Origin: Lentzea xinjiangensis
Lineage (GTDB): Bacteria > Actinomycetota > Actinomycetes > Mycobacteriales > Pseudonocardiaceae
Length of the DNA stretch: 64,000 nucleotides
Assembly: GCF_900110955.1 (NCBI RefSeq)
Contig: NZ_FOFR01000007.1
Span: 62,001-126,000 of the forward strand
Direction: 5' to 3'
This document shows positions 43,734 to 52,619 of the stretch, piece after piece; within the stretch, counting starts at the first letter, position 1; each line of letters opens with the position of its first letter. Made by a program: the position numbers and the translations under genes. The notes under the pieces are model-generated. The model was not told where the DNA came from. It saw nothing but the letters and a program-made list of their open reading frames with translations, and did no database searches.

Positions 43734-46063
43734 GCGCCCGGGAACCGGTGCCCGCGTCGGTCGGGCAGGAGGCGCTGTGGTTCGTCGACCAGCTCGACCG
43801 GAGCTCGGCGCGGTACCCGGCCCGGTATTCGATGGTGTTCGCCTTCCGCTACCGCGGGGACCTGGTCGTGCCCGCCCTGGAGCGAGCGCTGAACCAGGTG
43901 GTGGCGCGGCACGGGGCGCTGCGCACGACCTTCGCGGAACCGGACGGGAGGTTGCTGCAGACCGTCGCGGACGACCTGGTCGTGCGACTGGTCGCCGAGG
44001 ACGTGCCCGAGCGGGCGTTGCGGGAGCGGCTGACCCTGGAGGAGGAACGCGGTTTCGACCTGGAGCGGGGACCGCTGTTCAGGGCCGTGCTGCTGCGGCA
44101 GGCCGAGCGCGACCACGTGCTCGTGCTGGCCGTGCACCACGCCGTTTTCGACGGCCGTTCGCTCGACGTCCTGATGGACGAGCTGCGCGAGTTCTACGCG
44201 GCCGAGGTCGGCGGGCGAGCAGCGGCGGTGGCGCCCTCGCCCGCCCAGTACGCCGACTTCGCCGCGGAGGAGCGGGAGTGGCTGGAGACGGCCGGCTCCC
44301 GGGAGCAGCTCGACTTCTGGCGCCGGACGCTGAAGGGAGCCGGGCCGCTGCACCTGCCGCGCCGCCGGCGAGAGGCGCCGGTGTCCCCGGCTGCCGGCGC
44401 CACGGTCGCGTTCGAGGTTGGCGAGGAGGTCACCGCCGCTCTGCGGGACCTGTCGACCGCGGAGCGGGTCACGCCGTTCATGTTCCTGCACGCGGTGTTC
44501 CACCTGGTGCTCGCGCGCGCGAGCGGGCAGCGGGAGACCGTCGTGGGCAGCCCGATGTCGAACCGGCACGAGGTCGGGTCGCAGAACGCCATCGGCTACT
44601 TCGTGAACATGGTGGCGCTGCGGGTCGACTCGGCGGGCGACCGCCGCTTCCGGGACCTGCTGCGGCGGGTGCGGGGCGTCGCGCTGGACGCCTACGAGAA
44701 CCAGGACTACCCGTTCGCGCGCCTGGTGGCCCACCTGGAGGCGGCACGTGACGGGCGCCCGTCGGACCTGTTCGACACGGTCCTCTCCTTCGAGCACGGC
44801 TCAGCGGACCCGGCCGGGTGGCCGGGGCTCGACGTCGCCTCCGTGAGCATCGAGGAGGCGTCGGCCAAGTTCGACGTCCAAGTCTCGGTCGTGTGGGCGC
44901 AGGAGCGCCTCGAAGGCGCGATCACGTTCCGCACCGCGCTGTTCGACCGGCCGGCGGTCGAGTCGCTCGCCGAGCACTTCGTGACGGTGCTGACCAGGGT
45001 CGTCGCCGATCCGGACGTGCGGCTGGCCGCGCTGCTGCCGGCCCCGCGGGAGGCTGCCGCACGGCCCGTGGTCCGGGTGGCGCCGGCCCGGCGGGGCCCG
45101 GCGCGGCCGCCGCGCACCGCGAGGGAGGAGGTCCTGTGCGGGTTGTTCGCCGAGGTGCTGGGCGCCCGGTCCGTCGGGGTCGACGACGGGTTCTTCGACC
45201 TGGGCGGCCACTCGCTGCTGGCCGGACGGCTGGCGTCGCGGGTGCGGTCGGCGCTCGGCGTGGAGATGGCCGTCCAGTGGTTGTTCGAGTCGCCGACGCC
45301 CGCCGGGCTGGCCGGTCGGCTGGACGACCCGGCGCCGGACTCGCTCGCGGCGCTGCTGCCGCTGCGGGCCGGGGGAGACCTCGACCCCGTCTTCTTCCTG
45401 CCGCCGATCGGCGGGCTGAGCTGGAGCTACGCGAGGTTCCTCCCGCACATCCCGAGGGGGCACCCGGTGTACGGCCTGCAGGCCACCGGGTTCGCCGGGG
45501 ACGACCGGCCGGGGTCGTTCGGCGAGCTGGCCGAGACCTACCTCGGCCTGATCAGGGCGGTGTGCCCGGACGGCCGGTGTTCGGTGATGGGGTGGTCGTT
45601 CGGCGGCGTGGTGGCGCACGAGATCGCCGTGCGGCTGGCGGAGTCCGGCGGCGAGGTCCGGAACCTCGTGCTGTTCGACTCCGTCCCGGCGGTGCGGCGG
45701 GAAGTGGCCGACGAGGTGCCGGAGGACTGGCTGGAGGACATCAGGGAGTCGATCCGGGGATCGGGCGGCGCCGCGTCCGGCGAGCTGACGGACGCGGTGT
45801 TCCACGACCTGTCGGACATCGCGACCCACAGCCTTCGTCTCGTGTGGAGTCACCGCTCGCGGGTGTTCGGCGGCCGCGCGGTGAGCTTCGAGACCGACGA
45901 CTCCCGCGCGGAACGCGACGCGGCCGGCGTCGCCTGGGCAGATCTCGTCACCGGCGGCGTCGAGACGCACCGGTTGCTCTGCACGCACGAGGAAGTCATG
46001 AACGCCGCGGTGGTCCGGCGAACGGGTCCCGTCGTCGCCGCAGCCATGAGGGGGAACCGATGA
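43730..46063 (+). CDS. NRPS: condensation-PCP-thioesterase (termination)
   Basis: A 777-residue protein. C domain (about 1-430): [29 protein letters not shown] (near 137), [36 protein letters not shown] (Ser near 491). TE (about 540-777): [13 protein letters not shown] with the nucleophile serine near 620, acid in LVLFDSVPA, late histidine in [11 protein letters not shown]. It catalyses the last condensation and releases the product by hydrolysis or cyclisation. It lacks an A domain, so its PCP is loaded in trans, plausibly by the A domain encoded next. GTG 43730 overlaps the desaturase stop; GGAGG is directly upstream. Confidence 0.9.
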   Translation: MSAREPVPASVGQEALWFVDQLDRSSARYPARYSMVFAFRYRGDLVVPALERALNQVVARHGALRTTFAEPDGRLLQTVADDLVVRLVAEDVPERALRERLTLEEERGFDLERGPLFRAVLLRQAERDHVLVLAVHHAVFDGRSLDVLMDELREFYAAEVGGRAAAVAPSPAQYADFAAEEREWLETAGSREQLDFWRRTLKGAGPLHLPRRRREAPVSPAAGATVAFEVGEEVTAALRDLSTAERVTPFMFLHAVFHLVLARASGQRETVVGSPMSNRHEVGSQNAIGYFVNMVALRVDSAGDRRFRDLLRRVRGVALDAYENQDYPFARLVAHLEAARDGRPSDLFDTVLSFEHGSADPAGWPGLDVASVSIEEASAKFDVQVSVVWAQERLEGAITFRTALFDRPAVESLAEHFVTVLTRVVADPDVRLAALLPAPREAAARPVVRVAPARRGPARPPRTAREEVLCGLFAEVLGARSVGVDDGFFDLGGHSLLAGRLASRVRSALGVEMAVQWLFESPTPAGLAGRLDDPAPDSLAALLPLRAGGDLDPVFFLPPIGGLSWSYARFLPHIPRGHPVYGLQATGFAGDDRPGSFGELAETYLGLIRAVCPDGRCSVMGWSFGGVVAHEIAVRLAESGGEVRNLVLFDSVPAVRREVADEVPEDWLEDIRESIRGSGGAASGELTDAVFHDLSDIATHSLRLVWSHRSRVFGGRAVSFETDDSRAERDAAGVAWADLVTGGVETHRLLCTHEEVMNAAVVRRTGPVVAAAMRGNR

Positions 46064-47544
46064 CGAAGACGCTGCACTCCTGGTTCACCGACAGCGTCCG
46101 CCGCGCCCCGGACGACATCGCGCTGGTCGTCGCCGGGCGCCGGGTGAGCTACGCCGGCCTGGACGCCGTCTCGCGCGCGCTGGCCGCCCGCGTGAGCGCC
46201 GCGGCCGGGCCGGGGCCTGCCAGGGTGGGGCTGCTCGCCTCCGGCAGCGTCGCCGCCTACGCGGGCTACCTCGGCGTGATCCGCGGCGGCGGGGTCGTCG
46301 TCCCGATGAACGTCGAGTACCCGGCCGCCAAGAACCGGCAGATCGTCGAGGTCGCCGGTCTGGACGCCGTGCTGGCCGACGCCGGCAGGGACACCTCCTG
46401 CGCCGGCGAGGTTCCGGTGATCACCGTCGGCGAGGACGACGTGGACGAGGCCCTGCGGTCCGCTCCGGCCGCCGATGACGCCGCCGATCCGGAAGCGGTC
46501 GCGTACGTCCTGTTCACCTCCGGCTCCACCGGCGTGCCCAAGGGCGTGCCGATCCGGCACCGGAACCTGGACGCCTTCCTGCGCCACCACCTCGCGCGGT
46601 ACCGGGTGGGACCCGGCAGCCTGCTCTCGCAGACCTTCGGCCTGACCTTCGACCCGTCCGTCTTCGACATGTTCGTCGCCTGGGGCGGCGGCGCGACGCT
46701 GGTGGTGCCCTCCCGCGCCGAACTGCTCGACCCCGTCGGCTTCGTGAACGACCACGCCCTGACGCACTGGTACTCCGTGCCCTCGATCATCTCCTGGGTG
46801 CGCAACGCCGGCGGCCTCACTCCCGGCAGCCTGCCCACGTTGCGCTACAGCCTCTTCGCGGGCGAACAGCTGACGCTGGACCAGGCGCGGGCCTGGGCGG
46901 ACGCCGCACCGCACAGCACGGTGGAGAACCTGTACGGGCCGACGGAGCTCTCCATCACGGTGACGGAGTACCGCCTCCCGGCCGATCGGGCCGAGTGGCC
47001 GCGCACCGCCAACGGCACGGTCCCCATCGGCCGCGTCTACCCGCACCTCGACCACCGCGTCGACCAGGAGACCGGCGAGCTCCAGGTCCGCGGCCCCCAG
47101 CGCTTCGACGGCTACCTCGACCCGGCGGACAACGAGGGCCGCTTCGCCGAGCCCGAGTCGGACACCGGCCCGAACCCGAGCACGAAGGCGTGGTACCGGA
47201 CCGGGGACCGGGTGGCGGTGCAGGACGGCGAGATCGTGCACCTCGGCCGGCTCGACCACCAGGTCAAGATCATGGGCAGGCGCCTCGAGCTGGGCGACGT
47301 CGAAGCCGCGATCCGCCAGCACGGCGACCTCGACGACGTGGTGGTCGTCGCCGCACCCGGCCCCGGCGGCGACCTCCGGCTCACCGCCGTCTACAGCGGC
47401 ACCCGGGACGCGCCCGCCGAGCTCCGCACCAGACTGCGTCCCCACCTGCCCACGCACATGCTGCCGGCGCGATTCGTCCAGCTCGACGCGTTGCCGCTCA
47501 ACGCGAACGGCAAGGTGGACCGCAAGGCGTGCGGTCTGCTCTGA
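46060..47544 (+). CDS. Stand-alone adenylation domain
   Basis: A 494-residue amino-acid-adenylating enzyme without a carrier domain. Motifs: [55 protein letters not shown] and [12 protein letters not shown] (catalytic lysine present). Specificity residues aligned by eye read about D-P-F-Y-L-A-L-I-T-K. This matches no code I know; Asp235 suggests an alpha- or beta-amino acid. It ends the operon of desaturase, C-PCP-TE and A genes, with an ATGA overlap. Likely it loads the C-PCP-TE protein or the free PCP in trans. It could instead be an acyl-ACP-ligase-like enzyme. Confidence 0.85.
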   Translation: MTKTLHSWFTDSVRRAPDDIALVVAGRRVSYAGLDAVSRALAARVSAAAGPGPARVGLLASGSVAAYAGYLGVIRGGGVVVPMNVEYPAAKNRQIVEVAGLDAVLADAGRDTSCAGEVPVITVGEDDVDEALRSAPAADDAADPEAVAYVLFTSGSTGVPKGVPIRHRNLDAFLRHHLARYRVGPGSLLSQTFGLTFDPSVFDMFVAWGGGATLVVPSRAELLDPVGFVNDHALTHWYSVPSIISWVRNAGGLTPGSLPTLRYSLFAGEQLTLDQARAWADAAPHSTVENLYGPTELSITVTEYRLPADRAEWPRTANGTVPIGRVYPHLDHRVDQETGELQVRGPQRFDGYLDPADNEGRFAEPESDTGPNPSTKAWYRTGDRVAVQDGEIVHLGRLDHQVKIMGRRLELGDVEAAIRQHGDLDDVVVVAAPGPGGDLRLTAVYSGTRDAPAELRTRLRPHLPTHMLPARFVQLDALPLNANGKVDRKACGLL

Positions 47545-47588
47545 ACACCGGACCGGGCATCGGTGCCGGCGCGGGATGGCGCTGGGCG

Positions 47589-47864
47589 TTACCGGCCGGT
47601 GCCGGCGACTCGACGTCCTCGGGCGACCTCGGTCCACTTCCACCGGGTGAAGTGGTACTCGCCCTGCTCGACCTGGAACCGCTTGCCGCAGTCGCGGCAC
47701 TCGCAGACCCGGTCAGGCACCCACTGCCCGTCGTTGGGCGATCCGGACGTGCCGCCGCTGTTCCTCTTCCTCGGGGTCGTAGAACTGGTGCGAGGGGTAG
47801 GCGGCGCAGAGGCAGACACCGCCGGCACCTGCTCGGCAGCGGCGTCGACGATCTCGTCGGTCAC
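47589..47864 (-). CDS. Small zinc-ribbon-like protein
   Basis: A 91-residue protein: a disordered Ser/Thr/Pro-rich first half, then a conserved-looking end with CECRDCGKRFQVEQGEYHF, similar to probable zinc-ribbon (zf-trcl) segments. Only one CxxC pair plus one extra cysteine is present, so zinc would need other ligands or a dimer. The GTG start overlaps the stop of the gene at 47861 (GTGA), so the two form an operon. Function unknown. Confidence 0.6.
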   Translation of the reverse strand: MTDEIVDAAAEQVPAVSASAPPTPRTSSTTPRKRNSGGTSGSPNDGQWVPDRVCECRDCGKRFQVEQGEYHFTRWKWTEVARGRRVAGTGR

Positions 47865-48412
47865 CCGGCCGACCCCGCCGGTCCACTGCCCGCGAGCACC
47901 TCGCGGTAGCGAGCGACGTGGTGCTCCGCCGGGGTCGGCGACACCGCCGGCTCCGGCAGCTCGCCGGGATCGTCGGCGCTGATCGGCACGCCCCGGGCCC
48001 GGCACCGCGCGACCACGCCGGAGTAGCCGTCGTCGGCCCACTGGCCGTACTCGTCGCTCAGGACTTCGCTGAGGCTGGTGCCCCGGAGCAGGTGGAACTG
48101 CCCTTCGTCGTCGAGGCTGACGACGGCTGCCGCGGCGAGTGGGAGGTCGTCCGGACCACGCCGGTAACCGAACGCCCGGCCCTCGTCCTCGTCCTCGGCG
48201 ACCCACGTGATCAGCGCGGCCGTGTCCGCGATCGCCCTGACGTCGGCGGCGACGTCCGGGTTCGCGAGGTCCGCGGCGCTCAGGTAGCCGGTGTCCAGCG
48301 CCGCCGGCTGCTCGCCGGCGGCCAGCAGGCGCAGGCCGTCCGACCAGGGGTTCGGCTCGCCCGCCTCCTGGTGGCGGCGCCACACAACGAGGTCTTCGGG
48401 AACCATCGACAT
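47861..48412 (-). CDS. Hypothetical protein, SMI1/KNR4-like
   Basis: A 183-residue soluble acidic protein without signal or membrane segment. VPEDLVVWRRHQEAGEPNPW, VAEDEDEGRAFGYRRG and VVSLDDEGQFHLLRG recall proteins annotated as SMI1/KNR4 (SUKH) family, some of which are immunity proteins, but the match is from memory and weak. It is coupled to the zinc-ribbon protein gene. It lies just outside the NRPS cluster in the opposite direction and is probably not part of it. Confidence 0.6.
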   Translation of the reverse strand: MSMVPEDLVVWRRHQEAGEPNPWSDGLRLLAAGEQPAALDTGYLSAADLANPDVAADVRAIADTAALITWVAEDEDEGRAFGYRRGPDDLPLAAAAVVSLDDEGQFHLLRGTSLSEVLSDEYGQWADDGYSGVVARCRARGVPISADDPGELPEPAVSPTPAEHHVARYREVLAGSGPAGSAG

Positions 48413-48633
48413 GCCTCTCGTCGTGTTGTGCTGCTCCTCGGGGCGTTCACCGCGCAGCAGTTTCGCACGCTTCCTGCCACTGGAACGGAGAGGACTCGCG
48501 CCGGGCGTGGGTGTGACGGACTCGGGCTTGCCCAGGAGTCCCTGCGGCCAGCAGAGGACGAACCCTGTCCGCTACTTGGTCGAGAGTGGGCCCGCACGCG
48601 GCAAGAGGCCGCTGTTATCGAAGGAAAACGCAC

Positions 48634-49053
48634 ATGAACGTTCTCAGCGCGCTGGGCTCGGTCAACTGGATCGCGGTGCTGCTGGCCCTGCTCGTCTGCA
48701 CGGTGCTGGGTGGTGTCTGGTTCGCGGGCCTGTTCGCCGGACCGTACGCCAGGGCCCTGGGCAGGGACAGCGTCCCGAAGCCGGAGCGGCCGGCCCTGTT
48801 CTTCGGCGGGCCGGCGGTGGCCAACCTGGTCATCGCCACCACGACGGCGACGCTGATCGGCGCGCTGCGCATCGAGGCGGCCGGGGACGCGGTCGTCTTC
48901 GCGCTGGTGGTCGGGATCGGTTACCTGGCGGCGAACACGGTCGTCATCGCGATCAACCCGAACATGCCGCGGCCGTTGTCCTACAGCCTGATCTCCGGTG
49001 CCTACCACCTGGTCGGCACCGTCGCCACCGCGCTGATCGTGGTGGCGTTCTGA
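48634..49053 (+). CDS. DUF1761 membrane protein
   Basis: A 139-residue protein with four hydrophobic segments and the DUF1761 start MNVLSALGSVNWIAVLLALL, followed by GGVWFAGLFAGPYARALGRD. AAGGA lies before the ATG. The stop shares one base with the start of the aldo/keto reductase gene (TGATG), so the two are coupled. Function of the family is unknown. Confidence 0.8.
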   Translation: MNVLSALGSVNWIAVLLALLVCTVLGGVWFAGLFAGPYARALGRDSVPKPERPALFFGGPAVANLVIATTTATLIGALRIEAAGDAVVFALVVGIGYLAANTVVIAINPNMPRPLSYSLISGAYHLVGTVATALIVVAF

Positions 49054-50087
49054 TGAGGATGCGCGTTCTCGGCCGCACCGGCATCGAGGTGAGCCCGTAC
49101 TGCCTGGGCACGATGATGTTCGGTCAGGTGGGCAACCCGGACCACGACGAGTGCGTGCGGATCGTGCACCGCGCACTGGACTTCGGCATCAACTTCGTGG
49201 ACACCGCCGACGTGTACTCCTACGGCGAGACCGAGGAGATAGTGGGCAAGGCGTTGCGCGGCCGCCGTGACGAGGTGGTGCTCGCGACGAAGGTCAACGG
49301 GGTGATGGGGGAGGGGCACAACCGGTCCGGCAGCTCGCGGCGGTGGATCATCGCCGAGGTGGAGCACTCGCTGCGCCGGTTGCAGACCGACTACATCGAC
49401 CTCTACCAGGTGCACCACCCTGACCCGCGCACGGACGTCGAGGAAACGCTCTCGGCGCTGACCGATCTGGTGCGGGCGGGCAAGGTGCGCGCGATCGGGT
49501 GCTCGAACCTGCCGGCCGTGGAGATCGTCGAAGCGCAGTGGGCGTCGGAACGCCGCGGCCTGGAGCGGTTCCGCACCGAGCAGCCGCACTACTCGATCCT
49601 GAACAGGGGCGTCGAACGCGACGTGCTGCCGGTGTGCGAGCGGTACGGGATGGGCGCCCTGGTGTGGAGTCCGCTGGCGGGAGGCCTGCTCACCGGGCGG
49701 TACCGCAAGGACCGCCCGCCGAACGGGCACGCCGCCCGCATGCGGTGGCTGCCGCGCCACATGACCGACGAGAACAAGCTCGACGCCGTGGAGCGACTGC
49801 TGCCGGTGGCGCAGCAGGCCGGGATGTCGTTGACCCACCTGGCGATGGCTTTCGCCGTCGCGCATCCCGCGGTCACCTCGGCGATCATCGGACCGCGCAC
49901 GACGGCACAGCTCGACGACCTGCTCGCCGGGGCCGGCACCGTGCTGGACGACGGCCTGCTCGACCGGATCGACGAGGTCGTGCCGCCGGGCACCGACCTC
50001 GGCGCGCTCGACATCGCCTACGTGCCACCGTCGCTGGCGAAGCCGGGGCTGCGGCGGCGTCCGCCGGGGGACCGCCCCGCCGCCTGA
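49053..50087 (+). CDS. Aldo/keto reductase
   Basis: A 344-residue (beta/alpha)8 NADPH-dependent oxidoreductase. The tetrad can be placed: Asp in FVDTADVYSYGE with its Tyr, Lys in LATKVNGV and His in YQVHHPDP; the cofactor region is SAIIGPRTTAQLDDL. The family reduces aldehydes and ketones; members of this branch resemble YajO/YhdN-type reductases or voltage-channel beta subunits. ATG 49053 (or 49059) is in frame. A very strong terminator follows the stop. Confidence 0.88.
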   Translation: MRMRVLGRTGIEVSPYCLGTMMFGQVGNPDHDECVRIVHRALDFGINFVDTADVYSYGETEEIVGKALRGRRDEVVLATKVNGVMGEGHNRSGSSRRWIIAEVEHSLRRLQTDYIDLYQVHHPDPRTDVEETLSALTDLVRAGKVRAIGCSNLPAVEIVEAQWASERRGLERFRTEQPHYSILNRGVERDVLPVCERYGMGALVWSPLAGGLLTGRYRKDRPPNGHAARMRWLPRHMTDENKLDAVERLLPVAQQAGMSLTHLAMAFAVAHPAVTSAIIGPRTTAQLDDLLAGAGTVLDDGLLDRIDEVVPPGTDLGALDIAYVPPSLAKPGLRRRPPGDRPAA

Positions 50088-50092
50088 CCGCC

Positions 50093-50142
50093 GGAACAGG
50101 AGGCCCTGCTCACCGGAGACGGTGGGCAGGGCCTCCTGTTCC
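50093..50142. terminator. Strong bidirectional terminator
   Basis: Perfect 17-bp stem: left arm 50093-50109 (GGAACAGGAGGCCCTGC) and right arm 50126-50142, 16-base loop that can itself form CACC/GGTG. It lies between the convergent aldo/keto reductase and STAS genes. Confidence 0.88.
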
Positions 50143-50145
50143 GAG

Positions 50146-50565
50146 TCAGAGCGGGAGGTCCGGCCGGGCCGCCACGGAGGCCTGGCGCAGTGCCTCGACC
50201 GCGTGCGGCACGCTCTCGTGCAACTGGAGCACCTGGTCCAGGCCGGCGGCGACCAGCGGCCGCCGGCTCGCGCGCTCGGTCGCGACGACGGCGAATCCGA
50301 TCCCGGCTTGCCGTGCCCGCTGGTTGGCCTCGGCCAGCAGCGACAGGCCCGTCGAGGCGAAGAAGCCCACGGCGAGGTGGACCACGATCCCGACCGGGTG
50401 GTTGTTCATCTGCTCTTCGATCGCCGTGCGCGCCTGGCCGCCGTTGGTGATGTCGATGTCGCCGCTGACCGCCATGACCAGCACGCCGTCGTGGTCGATG
50501 GTCTCGATGCTCAGGTGCGAGACACCCTCGCCCTGTCCGCGCGTCATCGTGCACTGCCCGCACAT
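50146..50565 (-). CDS. STAS domain protein (anti-sigma factor antagonist-like)
   Basis: A 139-residue STAS protein: VLVMAVSGDIDITNGGQARTA, then VGIVVHLAVGFFASTGLSLL, then LVAAGLDQVLQLHESVPHAV. The phosphorylatable serine of the D-S-S/T-G loop is present in ASTG, but the preceding aspartate is replaced by alanine. Such proteins are switched by an anti-sigma kinase and control alternative sigma factors; no kinase gene is adjacent. GAAGGA lies nine bases before the ATG at 50565. Confidence 0.8.
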   Translation of the reverse strand: MCGQCTMTRGQGEGVSHLSIETIDHDGVLVMAVSGDIDITNGGQARTAIEEQMNNHPVGIVVHLAVGFFASTGLSLLAEANQRARQAGIGFAVVATERASRRPLVAAGLDQVLQLHESVPHAVEALRQASVAARPDLPL

Positions 50566-51170
50566 GCTGGACCGTCCTTCTCGAAGCAGGCTGTCGCCCT
50601 CATCACCGCGATGATCAGGCGAGTGGCCGACCGGCGCAGCACGTCCTCGACAGCGGGCTTGAGGGCGGTGACCGCCCTGACCAGCCTCCTTCGCCTTGCC
50701 GCTGCCGACGACGTCCAGGCTCGCACCGATCGGCGGTTCCCGCTCGGCCAGCCGGTTGCCGTGCGGGTCGCACCGGCGGCACCGAGCCCGCGCCTCGTGA
50801 CGCAGGGTGCTGAACGTGACGTTCGCCAACTCGATCGAACTGCCTCTGATCGGGTGAATAGCGGCGATCATGATGGGAACCCTCGTCCTGCCGGGTCCAG
50901 GCTTCGCTGGATACGGTAGGACGACACGAGCGGTCTGGCGTTGCTGAGCGGTGGCGTTGAGCAGCCAGCACCCCGCGTGGGTCCGGTAGCGCGGTGCGGG
51001 ACACCCCGGTGTCCCGCACCGCGCCCCACCCCGGTGCCGCCCTCGGGCCGACGAGCTCCGCGGCCGGGGAACCACCCGGCTGACGCACGGCCTCGCGGGG
51101 CGTTGCCCGACTTCCGGCTGAAAAAGATCATCCTTTGGTAGTACGCGCGGAAGCGACCGCGGGCTGACGC
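50566..51170. other. 605-base gap without a recognised gene; perfect hairpin
   Basis: No reading frame here resembles a known protein. The notable structure is a perfect inverted repeat: GCGCGGTGCGGGACACC (50989-51005) and its complement at 51008-51024, separated by only two bases. It may be an orphan terminator or a protein-binding site. Confidence 0.55.
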
Positions 51171-52619
51171 GTGACGATCAGTCCGGCGAGCACTGTCCTC
51201 ATCGTGCAGACGTCCACCTACCGCCGACCGGCGACGGTCACCACCGAAGCCCCGCACCTCCTGCGCTGGACGGGTTTCGGTGGTTCCGCGCTGCTGACCG
51301 CCGGCGCCTGGGCGGTGACGGCCGGCTCCGGGCCGGTCGCACTGGGAGCCGCGGTCGCCGGAGCCGGGCTCGTCGTGCTGGCCTGGGCGCTGCTCGGCCG
51401 CACCCGGCCCGGCCCGTCGTGGCTGCGGCGGACGCTCGCGTGGTGGTGTGGGCCGCTGGTGGTCGCGCCGCCGCTGTTCAGCGCGGACGTGTTCAGCTAC
51501 CTCGCGCAGGGGGAGGTGGCGGCGCGCGGGCTCGACCCCAACGTGGTGAGCCCGGCGGCCGGGGCGAGCGCGGAGGCGGTGGCCCGCGTCGGTGTGTACT
51601 GGCGCGAGACGCCATCGCCGTACGGGCCGCTGTTCAGCACGGTCGAGCGGGCGATCACCAGCCTCACCGGCGGGGACCCGGTGGTGGGCATCGCGCTGCA
51701 CCGGCTGGTCGCGGTGCTCGGTCTGCTGCTCGTCGTGTGGGCCGTGCCGCGCCTTGCGGCGTGGGCCGGTGTGGAGGAACGCACGGCGTTATGGCTGGGC
51801 GTGCTGAACCCGTTGGTGCTTTGGCACCTCATCGGCGGTGTCCACAACGACGCGCTGATGCTGGGCCTCATGTTGTCGGGCACGGTCATCGCGCTGCACG
51901 CGTTGCCGGAGCTCAAGTGGTGGAACTTCACGGCCGGTGTCGTGCTCGTCGGGCTCGGGGCACAGGTCAAGCTGCCCGCACTGGTCGCGCTCGCCGTCGT
52001 GGGCACCGCGCTGGCGCGCCGCCTGGGCGGGGGACTGGCCCGGCTGCTCGTCGCCGGGACCGGCATGGTCGCGGCCGCTGTCGTCGTGTCGGTCGTGACG
52101 TCGCTGGCCGGGGGAGCCGGCTTCGGGTGGGTGCGGGCGCTCGGCACCCCGTCGAAGGTCAACAGCTGGCTGGCGCCGACCAACTGGCCGGGCTTCCTGG
52201 CGGGTGCGGTGGCGGGCCCGGAAACCGGTCAGGCGATGATTTCCTCGGCACGGATCGCGGGGCTCGTGCTGATCCTCTGTGGAATCGCCGTGGTGGTGCA
52301 CCGGCAGTTGCGCGGCGGGGTCTCCGAGGTGACGGCGCTGGGAATGATGATGAGCCTGATCGTGGTGCTGGGACCGGTGGTCCAGCCGTGGTACCTGCTG
52401 TGGGCGGTGCTGCCGCTGGCCGCCTGCCTGCCGCCCGGCCCGTGGCGGACGAGGGTCGCGGTCCTGGCGGGGGTGTTCGCACTGCTGGTGCCGCCGCTCG
52501 CGGGCAACTTCACCGGCCGCGTCGCGGAGCTGGTCGCGGCCTACGTGCTCGGAGGCGCGCTGGTCGGCGGCGCGTACCTGGTGCTGCGCCGGACGCGGGT
52601 GTCCGTTGCGCGGGCCTGA
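51171..52619 (+). CDS. mptB: Polyprenol-phosphomannose-dependent alpha-1,6-mannosyltransferase (MptB-like)
   Basis: A 482-residue integral membrane GT-C-type glycosyltransferase with about 12 hydrophobic segments. FSADVFSYLAQGEVAARGLDP carries the acidic residue of the first extracytoplasmic loop expected in GT-C enzymes; LNPLVLWHLIGGVHND and VVQPWYLLWAVLP are family-like. MptB-type enzymes extend mannan chains of lipomannan using a lipid-linked mannose donor on the outer face of the membrane. The start at GTG 51171 has no strong ribosome-binding site and could be later. Its end overlaps the Lnt gene by 14 bases. Confidence 0.8.
   Translation: MTISPASTVLIVQTSTYRRPATVTTEAPHLLRWTGFGGSALLTAGAWAVTAGSGPVALGAAVAGAGLVVLAWALLGRTRPGPSWLRRTLAWWCGPLVVAPPLFSADVFSYLAQGEVAARGLDPNVVSPAAGASAEAVARVGVYWRETPSPYGPLFSTVERAITSLTGGDPVVGIALHRLVAVLGLLLVVWAVPRLAAWAGVEERTALWLGVLNPLVLWHLIGGVHNDALMLGLMLSGTVIALHALPELKWWNFTAGVVLVGLGAQVKLPALVALAVVGTALARRLGGGLARLLVAGTGMVAAAVVVSVVTSLAGGAGFGWVRALGTPSKVNSWLAPTNWPGFLAGAVAGPETGQAMISSARIAGLVLILCGIAVVVHRQLRGGVSEVTALGMMMSLIVVLGPVVQPWYLLWAVLPLAACLPPGPWRTRVAVLAGVFALLVPPLAGNFTGRVAELVAAYVLGGALVGGAYLVLRRTRVSVARA

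Noticed and set aside
50566-51075. N-terminal extension of the STAS protein or a separate small gene
   Set aside because: The in-frame upstream sequence has no recognisable fold, and a good ribosome-binding site lies before ATG 50565.
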